Positions 1 to 5,916 of a stretch of DNA of 9,697 nucleotides are shown piece by piece. The position numbers were made by a program, and so were the translations under genes. Under the pieces are notes generated by a model. The model saw nothing but the letters and a program-made list of their open reading frames with translations, was not told where the DNA came from and ran no database searches. Location of the stretch: contig NZ_ALCA01000132.1 in the NCBI RefSeq assembly GCF_000278725.1, positions 1-9,697 on the forward strand, written 5' to 3'. This DNA comes from Actinomyces sp. ICM47 (GTDB taxonomy: Bacteria; Actinomycetota; Actinomycetes; Actinomycetales; Actinomycetaceae). The number at the start of each line of letters is the position of its first letter. Position 1 is the stretch's first letter.

Positions 1-25
1 GCGCGGCCCCCCGCAACGAGTAGGA

Positions 26-1474
26 TCAGAGCCTCACGGCGTAAGGCATGAGTGAACCCCAGCTATACACGCCGGTCACGCGCACGGGCACACCGAAGGT
101 GGGAGCCTCGATCATCTCGCCGTCGCCCAGGTACATGGCGACGTGGTAGATGCCGGACTGGGTGCCATCGGAGGACCAGAAGATCAGGTCGCCCGCCTCC
201 ATGTCACCGAGGGACACGTGCGTGCCGTAGCCGTACTGCGCGCGCGAGAGGTGTGGCAGGTCCACGCCGGCACTCTCCCATGCGAGCATCGTCAGGCCGG
301 AGCAGTCGACGCCGCCGTAGGATTCGCCACCCCACACGTAGGGCACACCCAGGTAGGTCATGGCCGTGGCAATCGCAGTGGACGCGCCGCCGTAGGAGTA
401 GCTGGGTTCCTCGTCGTCAGGCTCCTCATACACGGGTTCTTCATACGCGGGCGCGGGCGCGGGCTCCTCCTCAGCAGGAGCAGGCGCAGGGGCGGGCGCT
501 TCTTCAGCGGGTGCGGGAGCGGGCGCTTCTTCAGCGGGTGCGGGGGCGGGCGCTTCTTCAGCGGGTGTGGGAGCGGGCGCTTCCTCAGCGGGTGCAGCCG
601 ACGCGTCGGGGGCCGGGGACGAGGCAGGGGCCTCGGGAGTTGCATCGGCCGCGGGAGCAGGGGTGTCGGCGCGGCGCTGGCTGTCGGCGGCGGCGACGGC
701 TGCGGAGGCCTGCTCGGCGGCAGCACGTTCGGCGGCAGTGCGTTCAGCGGCGAGGCTGGCCTCTCGCTGGTTGATCAGGTCGACGGTGGTGTTCTGCTTG
801 GTGGCCAGCTCCTTGACGTAGGCGTCGCGCTGGGCGGCAACGATGTTGGCCTGAGTCTGCGCGTCGGTAGCGGCCTTGTTGGCGGCATCGGTGCGAGCCT
901 GAACCTCGTCGGTGGCCTTCTTCTGGTTATCGAGCGCGGTGTTTGCTGCGTCGCGGGTAACCTTGGCGACTTGTTCGAGGGCGGCGACGTTCTGCATCTT
1001 CGCCTCGGCGGACGAGGAGAAGGAGTTGATGCCGACCTTTTTGGTTTCGACGCCACGCAGGCCGTCGGCGTCCAGGTAGGGGGCGATGGCGTCGAGGGAC
1101 CCACCGCCGTTACGGTAGGTGGCTTGGGCGACGGAGGCGATCTGCTGCTTGCCCTCCTGGAACGCAGCTTCGGCAGCGTCGGCGTCGGCTGAGGCCTTGT
1201 TAGCTGTCGCGGTTGCCGCGTTCAGCGCGATCTGGGCTTCGTTGAGGTCTTCGCCGGCGATCTGCGCATTCTGGGTCGCAGTGGCTGCGGTCGCGTTGAC
1301 TTCGGCCAGTTTGACCTCGATCTCGGCGACACTCATCGAAGCGGCTTCTTCGGCCGCCTTGGCGGCTGCGATTTCCTCCTCGGAGGGAGCCGCTTGTGCC
1401 ATCTGCGGCAAGATCAGCAGAGCGCTGGCAGCAAAGACCGTCAGGGCCGTGCGGATTGTTCCGCGTTGTCTCAT
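26..1474 (-). CDS. Secreted NlpC/P60 peptidoglycan endopeptidase with coiled-coil N-terminus
   Basis: 482 residues. Residues 1-28 look like a Sec signal peptide: basic MRQR start, hydrophobic core, AQA before a likely cut at 28/29. Residues about 30-265 are Ala-, Glu- and Gln-rich with a coiled-coil pattern, as in the N-terminal part of many actinobacterial cell-separation hydrolases. Residues about 272-360 form a Pro/Ala/Glu linker with a 9-residue repeat. The last ~115 residues are an NlpC/P60 domain with the nucleophile Cys391 in DCSGL, His444 in HVAMYLG and Glu456; the His-to-Glu spacing of 12 matches the Cys-His-Glu triad I recall for mycobacterial RipA. Such enzymes cut the D-Glu/meso-DAP-type stem peptide bond outside the membrane, often at the septum. 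The start is the ATG before the signal peptide; its ribosome site is weak. The gene is preceded by a ~207-nt leader (see promoter). Fold and class are sure; the exact role in division is inferred from family. Confidence 0.93.
   Translation of the reverse strand: MRQRGTIRTALTVFAASALLILPQMAQAAPSEEEIAAAKAAEEAASMSVAEIEVKLAEVNATAATATQNAQIAGEDLNEAQIALNAATATANKASADADAAEAAFQEGKQQIASVAQATYRNGGGSLDAIAPYLDADGLRGVETKKVGINSFSSSAEAKMQNVAALEQVAKVTRDAANTALDNQKKATDEVQARTDAANKAATDAQTQANIVAAQRDAYVKELATKQNTTVDLINQREASLAAERTAAERAAAEQASAAVAAADSQRRADTPAPAADATPEAPASSPAPDASAAPAEEAPAPTPAEEAPAPAPAEEAPAPAPAEEAPAPAPAPAEEEPAPAPAYEEPVYEEPDDEEPSYSYGGASTAIATAMTYLGVPYVWGGESYGGVDCSGLTMLAWESAGVDLPHLSRAQYGYGTHVSLGDMEAGDLIFWSSDGTQSGIYHVAMYLGDGEMIEAPTFGVPVRVTGVYSWGSLMPYAVRL
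494..601. repeat. 27-bp tandem repeat, four copies, inside the hydrolase linker
   Basis: On the plus strand the unit beginning GGGCGCTT recurs at 494, 521, 548 and 575, a strict 27-bp period with a few substitutions. It encodes the repeated PAPAPAEEA nonapeptide (one copy has T for A) in the linker between coiled coil and NlpC/P60 domain. Because the period is a multiple of three, copy number can change without breaking the frame. Confidence 0.9.
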
Positions 1475-1687
1475 CGTCGTCTCATCTCGTACATGCGTGG
1501 GTGGACGCCCGTAGGCGAGTACTGAAAAGAAGCCTATCCACTTTCATCACGCTTGGCAACAAACACACCAAACTCCACACAGTTCACGTATGCACCAATC
1601 GCAACACCGGCAACACCAGCACCATAATTACCCCGCAATTACTGAGCAACCTACCCCGAGAGCAGCACTCATGTACGCCCTCTCACA

Positions 1688-1716
1688 TTTATAGCTCCTT
1701 CTTGAATGCCAGCCAA
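1688..1716 (-). promoter_or_regulatory. Sigma70-type promoter for the NlpC/P60 gene
   Basis: Read on the minus strand: TTGGCT at 1716-1711, a spacer of exactly 17 nt, then TATAAA at 1693-1688. The -10 box matches five of six consensus positions and the -35 box four of six. Transcription would start near 1681, about 207 nt before the ATG at 1474. The predicted leader contains two tiny open frames: 14 codons at 1672-1628 with an AGGG a few bases before its ATG, and 13 codons at 1625-1584. The boxes are seen directly; use as a promoter is inferred. Confidence 0.55.
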
Positions 1717-1804
1717 CCCGGTTACAAAAGTCCACCATCCGGGACCAACGCGCCATAGCCTCGTCCATGACAAAGAATGGGAACCATGAACCGTCGAATG
1801 TGCC

Positions 1805-1857
1805 GCTGACTGCGCGTCAGCACCAGCGACTGCCGCGCAGTCCCCCGACAGCGGGAC
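1805..1857. repeat. Nested inverted repeats upstream of metY
   Basis: GCTGAC (1805-1810) pairs with GTCAGC (1816-1821) around a 5-nt loop. GACTGCGCG (1808-1816) pairs perfectly over 9 bp with CGCGCAGTC (1834-1842) around 17 nt. The two share bases 1808-1810 and 1816, so both cannot form at once. Just beyond, GTCCC (1840-1844) can pair with GGGAC (1853-1857). The block ends 88 bp before the metY start and may be a leader RNA structure or an operator; the sequence does not decide. Confidence 0.55.
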
Positions 1858-1945
1858 GCGCATTGACGCATATTCACTTCACCGCATCTGCGGCCCGCCG
1901 GAGGGGAATCAGAGACGACCCACCCCCGACCCCAGGAGCCGCACA

Positions 1946-3271
1946 ATGACCGCCAACGACTGGTCCTTCGAAACCAAGCAGATTCACGCCGGATACGACC
2001 TTGATCCCGCCACCGGCGCGACCGCCCTGCCCATCTACCAGACCTCCTCCTACGCTTTCGAGGACACTGCGCAGGCGGCGAGCCGCTTCGCACTGCAGGA
2101 GCTGGGTCCCATCTACACGCGCCTGACCAACCCGACGACCGACGGCGTCGCCGCCCGCATCGCGGCCCTCGAGGGAGGCGTCAGCGGCCTGTTGGTCTCC
2201 TCCGGTCAGTCCGCGACCGCCCTGTCGATCCTTGCCCTGGCAGTCGCCGGCAACAACGTGGTCGCCTCCCCCTCCCTGTACGGCGGCAGCGTCACCCTGC
2301 TGAAGAACACACTGGGACGTCTGGGCATCGAGGCACGCTTCGTCGCAGACCCGCTCGACCCCGAGGCCTGGCGCGCGCTCGCCGACGACAAGACGGTCGC
2401 CTTCTACGGCGAGACCATCCCCAACCCACAGGGCGATATCCTCGACATTGAGCCGATCGCAAAGGTCGCCCACGAGGTTGGTGTGCCCCTCATCGTCGAC
2501 AACACGGTCGCCACCCCCTACCTGGTGCGCCCGATCGAGTGGGGCGCTGACATCGTCGTTCACTCGGCCACCAAGTACCTGGGCGGCCACGGCACCTCGA
2601 TCGCGGGCGCGATCGTCGACTCGGGCAACTTCGACTTCGCCTCTCAGCCCGAGCGCTTCCCCCTCTACAACACGCCGGACGAGTCCTACCACGGCCTCGT
2701 CTACGCCCGCGACCTGGGCGTGGGCGGCGCGCTGGGCGCGAACCTGGCGTTCCTGCTGCGCATCCAGACGCTCATCAACCGCGACCTGGGGGCAGTCACC
2801 TCCCCCTTCAACGCGTTCCTCATTTCGCAGGGCATCGAGACCCTGTCGCTGCGCGTCGAGCGCCACGTCTCCAACGCGCTGGCGGTCGCCCACTTCCTGG
2901 AGGCACACCCGGACGTCGAGTCCGTCAACTACGCGGGCCTGGAGTCCTCCCCCTACTACGAGCTGGGCAAGAAGTACGCGCCGCTGGGCACGGGCGGCCT
3001 GCTCTCTTTCGTCATTAAGGGCGGGTATGAGGCCGGCCGGGCTTTCGCGGACGGCGTGAAGCTCCTGCCAGTGGTTGCCAACATCGGTGACGCGAAGTCC
3101 CTCGTCATCCACCCGGCCTCGACGACGCACTCGCAGCTGACCGAGGAGGAGCTGGCCAAGGCCGGCGTCGCGCCCGGCACGGTGCGCCTGTCGATCGGCC
3201 TGGAGAACATCAAGGACATCCTGGCCGACCTGCAGCTCGGCTTCGACGCGGCCCGCGCGGCCACAGCCTAA
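1946..3271 (+). CDS. metY: O-acetylhomoserine sulfhydrylase (aminocarboxypropyltransferase), MetY
   Basis: 441 residues, normal length for the family. This cytosolic PLP enzyme of the Cys/Met-metabolism class (fold type I) joins O-acetyl-L-homoserine and sulfide to give homocysteine and acetate, the direct-sulfhydrylation route to methionine. Visible hallmarks: the N-terminal TKQIHAGY segment; the YTRLTNPT motif, whose Tyr and Arg contact PLP phosphate in this family; SSGQSA around residue 90; IVDNTVATPYL; and the Schiff-base Lys210 in HSATKYLGGHG. The long middle segment after the PLP lysine, with FPLYNTPDESYHGL, is typical of MetY rather than MetB or MetC. The start is set by AGGAG at 1934-1938, 7 nt before the ATG. 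metX follows 93 bp downstream, the usual actinobacterial pairing. Activity with other O-acylated or thiol substrates is possible, but the metX neighbour supports the acetylhomoserine route. Confidence 0.95.
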   Translation: MTANDWSFETKQIHAGYDLDPATGATALPIYQTSSYAFEDTAQAASRFALQELGPIYTRLTNPTTDGVAARIAALEGGVSGLLVSSGQSATALSILALAVAGNNVVASPSLYGGSVTLLKNTLGRLGIEARFVADPLDPEAWRALADDKTVAFYGETIPNPQGDILDIEPIAKVAHEVGVPLIVDNTVATPYLVRPIEWGADIVVHSATKYLGGHGTSIAGAIVDSGNFDFASQPERFPLYNTPDESYHGLVYARDLGVGGALGANLAFLLRIQTLINRDLGAVTSPFNAFLISQGIETLSLRVERHVSNALAVAHFLEAHPDVESVNYAGLESSPYYELGKKYAPLGTGGLLSFVIKGGYEAGRAFADGVKLLPVVANIGDAKSLVIHPASTTHSQLTEEELAKAGVAPGTVRLSIGLENIKDILADLQLGFDAARAATA

Positions 3272-3281
3272 CAGACCCGTC

Positions 3282-3323
3282 GGCGGCCTCGGGGATACAC
3301 ACTCCTGAGGCTGCGAGGCCGCC
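3282..3323 (+). promoter_or_regulatory. Two mutually exclusive hairpins between metY and metX
   Basis: The 5' arm GGCGGCCTC (3282-3290) is perfectly complementary over 9 bp to GAGGCCGCC (3315-3323). The same arm (3283-3290) also pairs with the adjacent near-repeat GAGGCTGC (3307-3314), 8 bp including one G-U. The two 3' arms lie head to tail, so only one pairing forms at a time. No run of T follows, so a classic intrinsic terminator is not supported. It may be an intercistronic processing or stability element, a weak U-less terminator or an attenuator. Confidence 0.5.
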
Positions 3324-3364
3324 GCTGTTCTCCCCTCCCCTCCGCCCCCGCGAAAGAAGGCCCC

Positions 3365-4522
3365 ATGAGCCGCCATAATCTGCCCCCCGCTCCCACCTCC
3401 GGCGCGTGGCGTGAAGGCGACCCGGTCGCGTTCCGCCAGTTCGCCAACCTGGGTGCCCAGCGCCTCGAAAATGGCTCGATCTTGCCCAGCGTGACCCTGG
3501 CCTACGAGACGTGGGGCACCCTGAATGACACCGGCTCGAACGCCGTCTTGATCCTGCACGCGCTCACCGGCGACGCCCACGTGTACGGCGACGCGGCACC
3601 CGGCCAGCCGACCCCCGGCTGGTGGGATCAGATCGTGGGTCCGGGACGCATCATCGACACCGAACGCTACTTCGTGGTGGCCGCGAATGTGCTGGGTGGT
3701 TGTCAGGGCTCGACCGGCCCGGCTTCACTGGCACCGGACGGCGCGCCCTGGGGTTCGCGATTCCCTGTGATCTCTACGCGTGATCAGGTCCGCGCCGAGG
3801 CCCTCTTGTCCGACCTGCTCGGCATCACAACGTGGGACATCGTCATCGGCGCCTCCCTGGGCGGCCAGCGCGCCATCGAGTGGGCGGTCACCTATCCGCA
3901 GCGCGTGCGCCGCCTCGTCGTCGTAGCCTCAGGCGCGCAGACGACGGCCGATCAGGCGGCGTGGACGCACACGCAGATCCGCGCGATCCAGCTGGATCCG
4001 GCGTGGCGTGGCGGAGACTACTACGCGGGTCCCGGCCCCACCGCGGGTCTTGCGCTCGCCCGCCAGATCGCGCACACGACCTACCGCTCCCCCTCCGAGC
4101 TGGACGAGCGCTTCGGTCGCATCCCTCAGAACGACGAAGACCCCCTGCATGGCGGTCGCCTGGCGGTCGAATCCTACCTGGACTACCACGGCGAGAAGAT
4201 CGTGCGCCGCTTCGACGCGGGCTCGTACGTGACGCTGTGTCGTACGATGCTCTCTCACGACGTGGGTCGCGACCGTGGCGGCGTCGCACAGGCCCTCAAG
4301 GCTGTCACCGCCCGCACGCTTGTCGTCGCGGTGGATTCGGATCGCCTGTTCTTCCCGGAGCAGGTCTGGCAGATGGCCTCGGGCATTCCCGGCGCGTTCT
4401 ACCGCGAAATTCACTCGGATCACGGCCACGACGGATTCCTCATCGAGCACGATCAGCTCACGTCCCTCCTCAACGAGTTCCTCAACGAGCGCATCCCCTC
4501 GCGCGCGTCCTCCTTCGCCTGA
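3365..4522 (+). CDS. metX: Homoserine O-acetyltransferase, MetX
   Basis: 385 residues, full length. This alpha/beta-hydrolase-fold enzyme transfers acetyl from acetyl-CoA to the hydroxyl of L-homoserine, the committing step of methionine synthesis; its product is the MetY substrate. The N-terminal half has LAYETWGTLN, HALTGDAHV and GGCQGSTGP, all characteristic of MetX. The nucleophile is Ser164 in GASLGGQ. The rest of the triad should be an Asp in VAVDSDRLFFP (Asp324 or Asp326) and His355 in HGHDGFL. AGAAGG lies 4 nt before the ATG. The gene probably shares a transcript with metY across the 93-bp gap, although the hairpins there could uncouple the two. Some MetX enzymes use succinyl-CoA, and acyl choice cannot be settled by eye, but the adjacent MetY and actinobacterial context favour acetyl. 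Confidence 0.94.
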   Translation: MSRHNLPPAPTSGAWREGDPVAFRQFANLGAQRLENGSILPSVTLAYETWGTLNDTGSNAVLILHALTGDAHVYGDAAPGQPTPGWWDQIVGPGRIIDTERYFVVAANVLGGCQGSTGPASLAPDGAPWGSRFPVISTRDQVRAEALLSDLLGITTWDIVIGASLGGQRAIEWAVTYPQRVRRLVVVASGAQTTADQAAWTHTQIRAIQLDPAWRGGDYYAGPGPTAGLALARQIAHTTYRSPSELDERFGRIPQNDEDPLHGGRLAVESYLDYHGEKIVRRFDAGSYVTLCRTMLSHDVGRDRGGVAQALKAVTARTLVVAVDSDRLFFPEQVWQMASGIPGAFYREIHSDHGHDGFLIEHDQLTSLLNEFLNERIPSRASSFA

Positions 4523-4570
4523 TCGGCGCTCTTTCTCCGCGAGCCCACCCTTTTTCCGCCTCTTCATCGA

Positions 4571-4589
4571 CGAGGCCGGGGTGGCCTCG
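4571..4589 (+). repeat. Perfect 7-bp inverted repeat between metX and the hydrolase gene
   Basis: CGAGGCC (4571-4577) and GGCCTCG (4583-4589) flank a 5-nt loop. It lies 49 nt past the metX stop, so it may act as a U-less terminator of the met transcript. It also occupies where a -35 element for the next gene would be, ending 5 nt before a candidate -10 box, so it could be an operator instead. Confidence 0.45.
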
Positions 4590-4594
4590 CGCGT

Positions 4595-4600
4595 TATGCT
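4595..4600 (+). promoter_or_regulatory. Candidate -10 box giving a leaderless transcript of the hydrolase gene
   Basis: TATGCT fits the actinobacterial TANNNT pattern and ends 6 nt before the ATG at 4607, so transcription would start at or beside the A of the start codon. There is no Shine-Dalgarno sequence upstream of this ATG, which fits leaderless translation. No recognisable -35 box is seen. Confidence 0.4.
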
Positions 4601-4606
4601 GACCCC

Positions 4607-5752
4607 ATGAGCGTTACCAGCAATCCCACGCCCGATGGCGAGCAGATACCGGACACGAGCGGCCTGCCCAACCTGTCCGGGGTGGATGCCGAGGCCTCGT
4701 CTCTGGAGGGGTTCCCCGAGCGCGACGTGATGGCCCCCTGGGGCGAGGCTGGCCCTCCCGGGCTTCAGTGGCGTGCCGATATCCTGGGTGAGGGCTACGA
4801 GTCGCGCACGATTGAGCTGCTCGACGACGCGGAGGGGCCCTGCGTCGCGACCCTCGTGCGCGCGACCCCGCCCGAGAGCACCCACGTGACGGTCCTGTAC
4901 CTGCACGGGCGCAACGATTACTTCTTCCAGACGGAGATGGCGGATCGTCTGCGGGAGGCGGGTGCCGCGTTCTACGCGCTCGACATGCGCAAGTACGGGC
5001 GTTCTCTGCGTCCCCACCAGACCATCGGATACGCGGACGACCTGTCGGTGTACGACGAGGAGATCGGCGAGGCCATCGAGCTGATCCGTTCCGAGCGCGA
5101 CGACGAGCCGCTCGTCCTCATGGGGCACTCGACGGGCGGTCTGGTTGCGACCCTGTGGGCGCACCGCCACCCGGGCGTGTTGGCCGGTCTGATCCTGAAC
5201 TCGGCGTGGCTAGAGATGCAGTCGATGGCGTCTTGGCGCGGGGCGATGGCCCCCGTCATCGGGCGCATCGCGGCGCGCAGCCCCATGTGGGAGGTCCCCA
5301 CGGGAGGCGCGGGCCACTACGGGCGTTCGCTCGCTGGGCGCGCCTCCTCGGACCTGCCGATCCCCAAGGGGCTCTCGCCTGAGGATCCGTCGATTGTCGG
5401 GTGGCCCATCGCCCACGAGTGGAAGCGCCCCGAGTCCTACCCGGTGCCCGCCTCGTGGCTGGAAGCGATCATGGCGGGGCACGAGACGATCGAGAAGGAC
5501 GTGCACCTGGAATGCCCGGTCCTGTCGATGGTGTCCACGTCTGCATATTTCGACGAGGCGTGGTGCGAGCGCGCCTTCACCTCCGATACCGTGCTGGATC
5601 CGGTCGTGATCGCGCAGCGCAGCCTCGGCCTGTCCGACCTGGTGACGATCGCGCGTTTCCCCGGCAAGCATGACCTAGTCCTGTCGGACGCGCCCGTGCG
5701 CGAGGCCGTGTACGCCACGATGCGCGGCTGGCTCGAGGCGTTCGTCGACTAG
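4607..5752 (+). CDS. Alpha/beta hydrolase, serine aminopeptidase S33 / monoacylglycerol lipase-like
   Basis: 381 residues. After a polar N-terminal extension of about 60 residues, the hydrolase core begins. It carries an oxyanion-loop motif YLHGRNDYFF near residue 100 and the nucleophile elbow GHSTGG with Ser175. The acid is probably Asp327 or Asp331 in TSDTVLD, and His355 sits in GKHDLVLS. This order and the DTVLD...HDLVLS ending match the Hydrolase_4 (serine aminopeptidase S33, lysophospholipase-like) group common in actinobacteria. There is no signal peptide or membrane segment, so it should act in the cytosol, probably on an ester or acylglycerol; the substrate is not readable from sequence. 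It lies 84 bp after metX with its own candidate -10 box, so it is probably not part of the methionine unit. It ends facing a convergent gene, with a strong terminator between. Confidence 0.9.
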   Translation: MSVTSNPTPDGEQIPDTSGLPNLSGVDAEASSLEGFPERDVMAPWGEAGPPGLQWRADILGEGYESRTIELLDDAEGPCVATLVRATPPESTHVTVLYLHGRNDYFFQTEMADRLREAGAAFYALDMRKYGRSLRPHQTIGYADDLSVYDEEIGEAIELIRSERDDEPLVLMGHSTGGLVATLWAHRHPGVLAGLILNSAWLEMQSMASWRGAMAPVIGRIAARSPMWEVPTGGAGHYGRSLAGRASSDLPIPKGLSPEDPSIVGWPIAHEWKRPESYPVPASWLEAIMAGHETIEKDVHLECPVLSMVSTSAYFDEAWCERAFTSDTVLDPVVIAQRSLGLSDLVTIARFPGKHDLVLSDAPVREAVYATMRGWLEAFVD

Positions 5753-5779
5753 CGCTCGGGCACCCGTCGCCCACGCACA

Positions 5780-5812
5780 ACGAGGCCGTGGCCGGGTGGA
5801 CGAGGCCGTGGC
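5780..5812. repeat. 13-bp direct repeat after the hydrolase gene
   Basis: ACGAGGCCGTGGC occurs at 5780-5792 and again at 5800-5812, a 20-bp period. Its core CGAGGCCGTG is also present within the hydrolase coding sequence at 5701-5710. The repeat sits between the gene end and the terminator hairpin; no function is apparent. Confidence 0.6.
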
Positions 5813-5865
5813 TGAGCGGCGGGTCGGCGCGGGGGTTACAGAAGCGGTGCTGCTGCACACAACGA

Positions 5866-5903
5866 GGGGGAGGCTCGGGATCAGATGATCCCGAGCCTCC
5901 CCC
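5866..5903. terminator. Bidirectional terminator hairpin between convergent genes
   Basis: Positions 5866-5883 and 5886-5903 are perfectly complementary over 18 bp with only GA between them (the innermost pairs will open to give a larger loop). It lies 113 nt after the plus-strand hydrolase stop and 13 nt after the minus-strand stop at 5917. There is no T-run on either side, as is usual for high-GC actinobacterial hairpin terminators. Position and symmetry support termination from both directions. Confidence 0.8.
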
Positions 5904-5916
5904 GGCAGTCGGCGCG

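Larger units (their letters stand above)
1475..1945. other. Divergent intergenic region between the NlpC/P60 gene and metY
   Basis: This 471-bp stretch separates two genes read away from each other. On the minus strand it holds a good sigma70-type promoter near 1688-1716 and a leader of about 207 nt to the hydrolase start; the middle of the leader (about 1575-1630) is strikingly G+T-rich on that strand. On the plus side, 1805-1857 has nested inverted repeats ahead of metY. I looked for the GGCAACCC core of SAM-IV riboswitches, known upstream of O-acetylhomoserine sulfhydrylase genes in Actinomycetales, and for the ydaO c-di-AMP motif upstream of the hydrolase. I saw neither. No clear plus-strand promoter for metY was found. 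An overlapping 60-codon frame at 1767-1949 is unlikely to be a gene. Confidence 0.7.

Noticed and set aside
494..601. Short regularly spaced repeats as a CRISPR array
   Set aside because: The 27-bp units abut without unique spacers and encode the Pro-Ala-Glu linker in frame.
143..1192. Long plus-strand Gly-rich frame
   Set aside because: Antisense shadow of the NlpC/P60 gene, whose signal peptide, linker and catalytic motifs are unmistakable on the minus strand.
1702..1728. Plus-strand promoter TTGAAT...TACAAA for metY
   Set aside because: The spacer is only 15 nt and the boxes are weak; it would also overlap the better minus-strand promoter.
1700..1945. SAM-IV riboswitch upstream of metY
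   Set aside because: The expected GGCAACCC core and surrounding pairings are absent, although other inverted repeats are present.
1767..1949. 60-codon plus-strand frame overlapping the metY start by ATGA
   Set aside because: The ATGA overlap suggests translational coupling, but there is no ribosome site, codon use is unlike the neighbours, no Met or Cys codon run would suit a leader peptide, and it crosses the inverted repeats.
1874..3580. 568-codon minus-strand frame
   Set aside because: Shadow of metY and the start of metX caused by high GC; those genes carry complete catalytic motifs on the plus strand.
3929..5170. 413-codon minus-strand frame
   Set aside because: Runs antisense across metX and the alpha/beta hydrolase and shows no domain.
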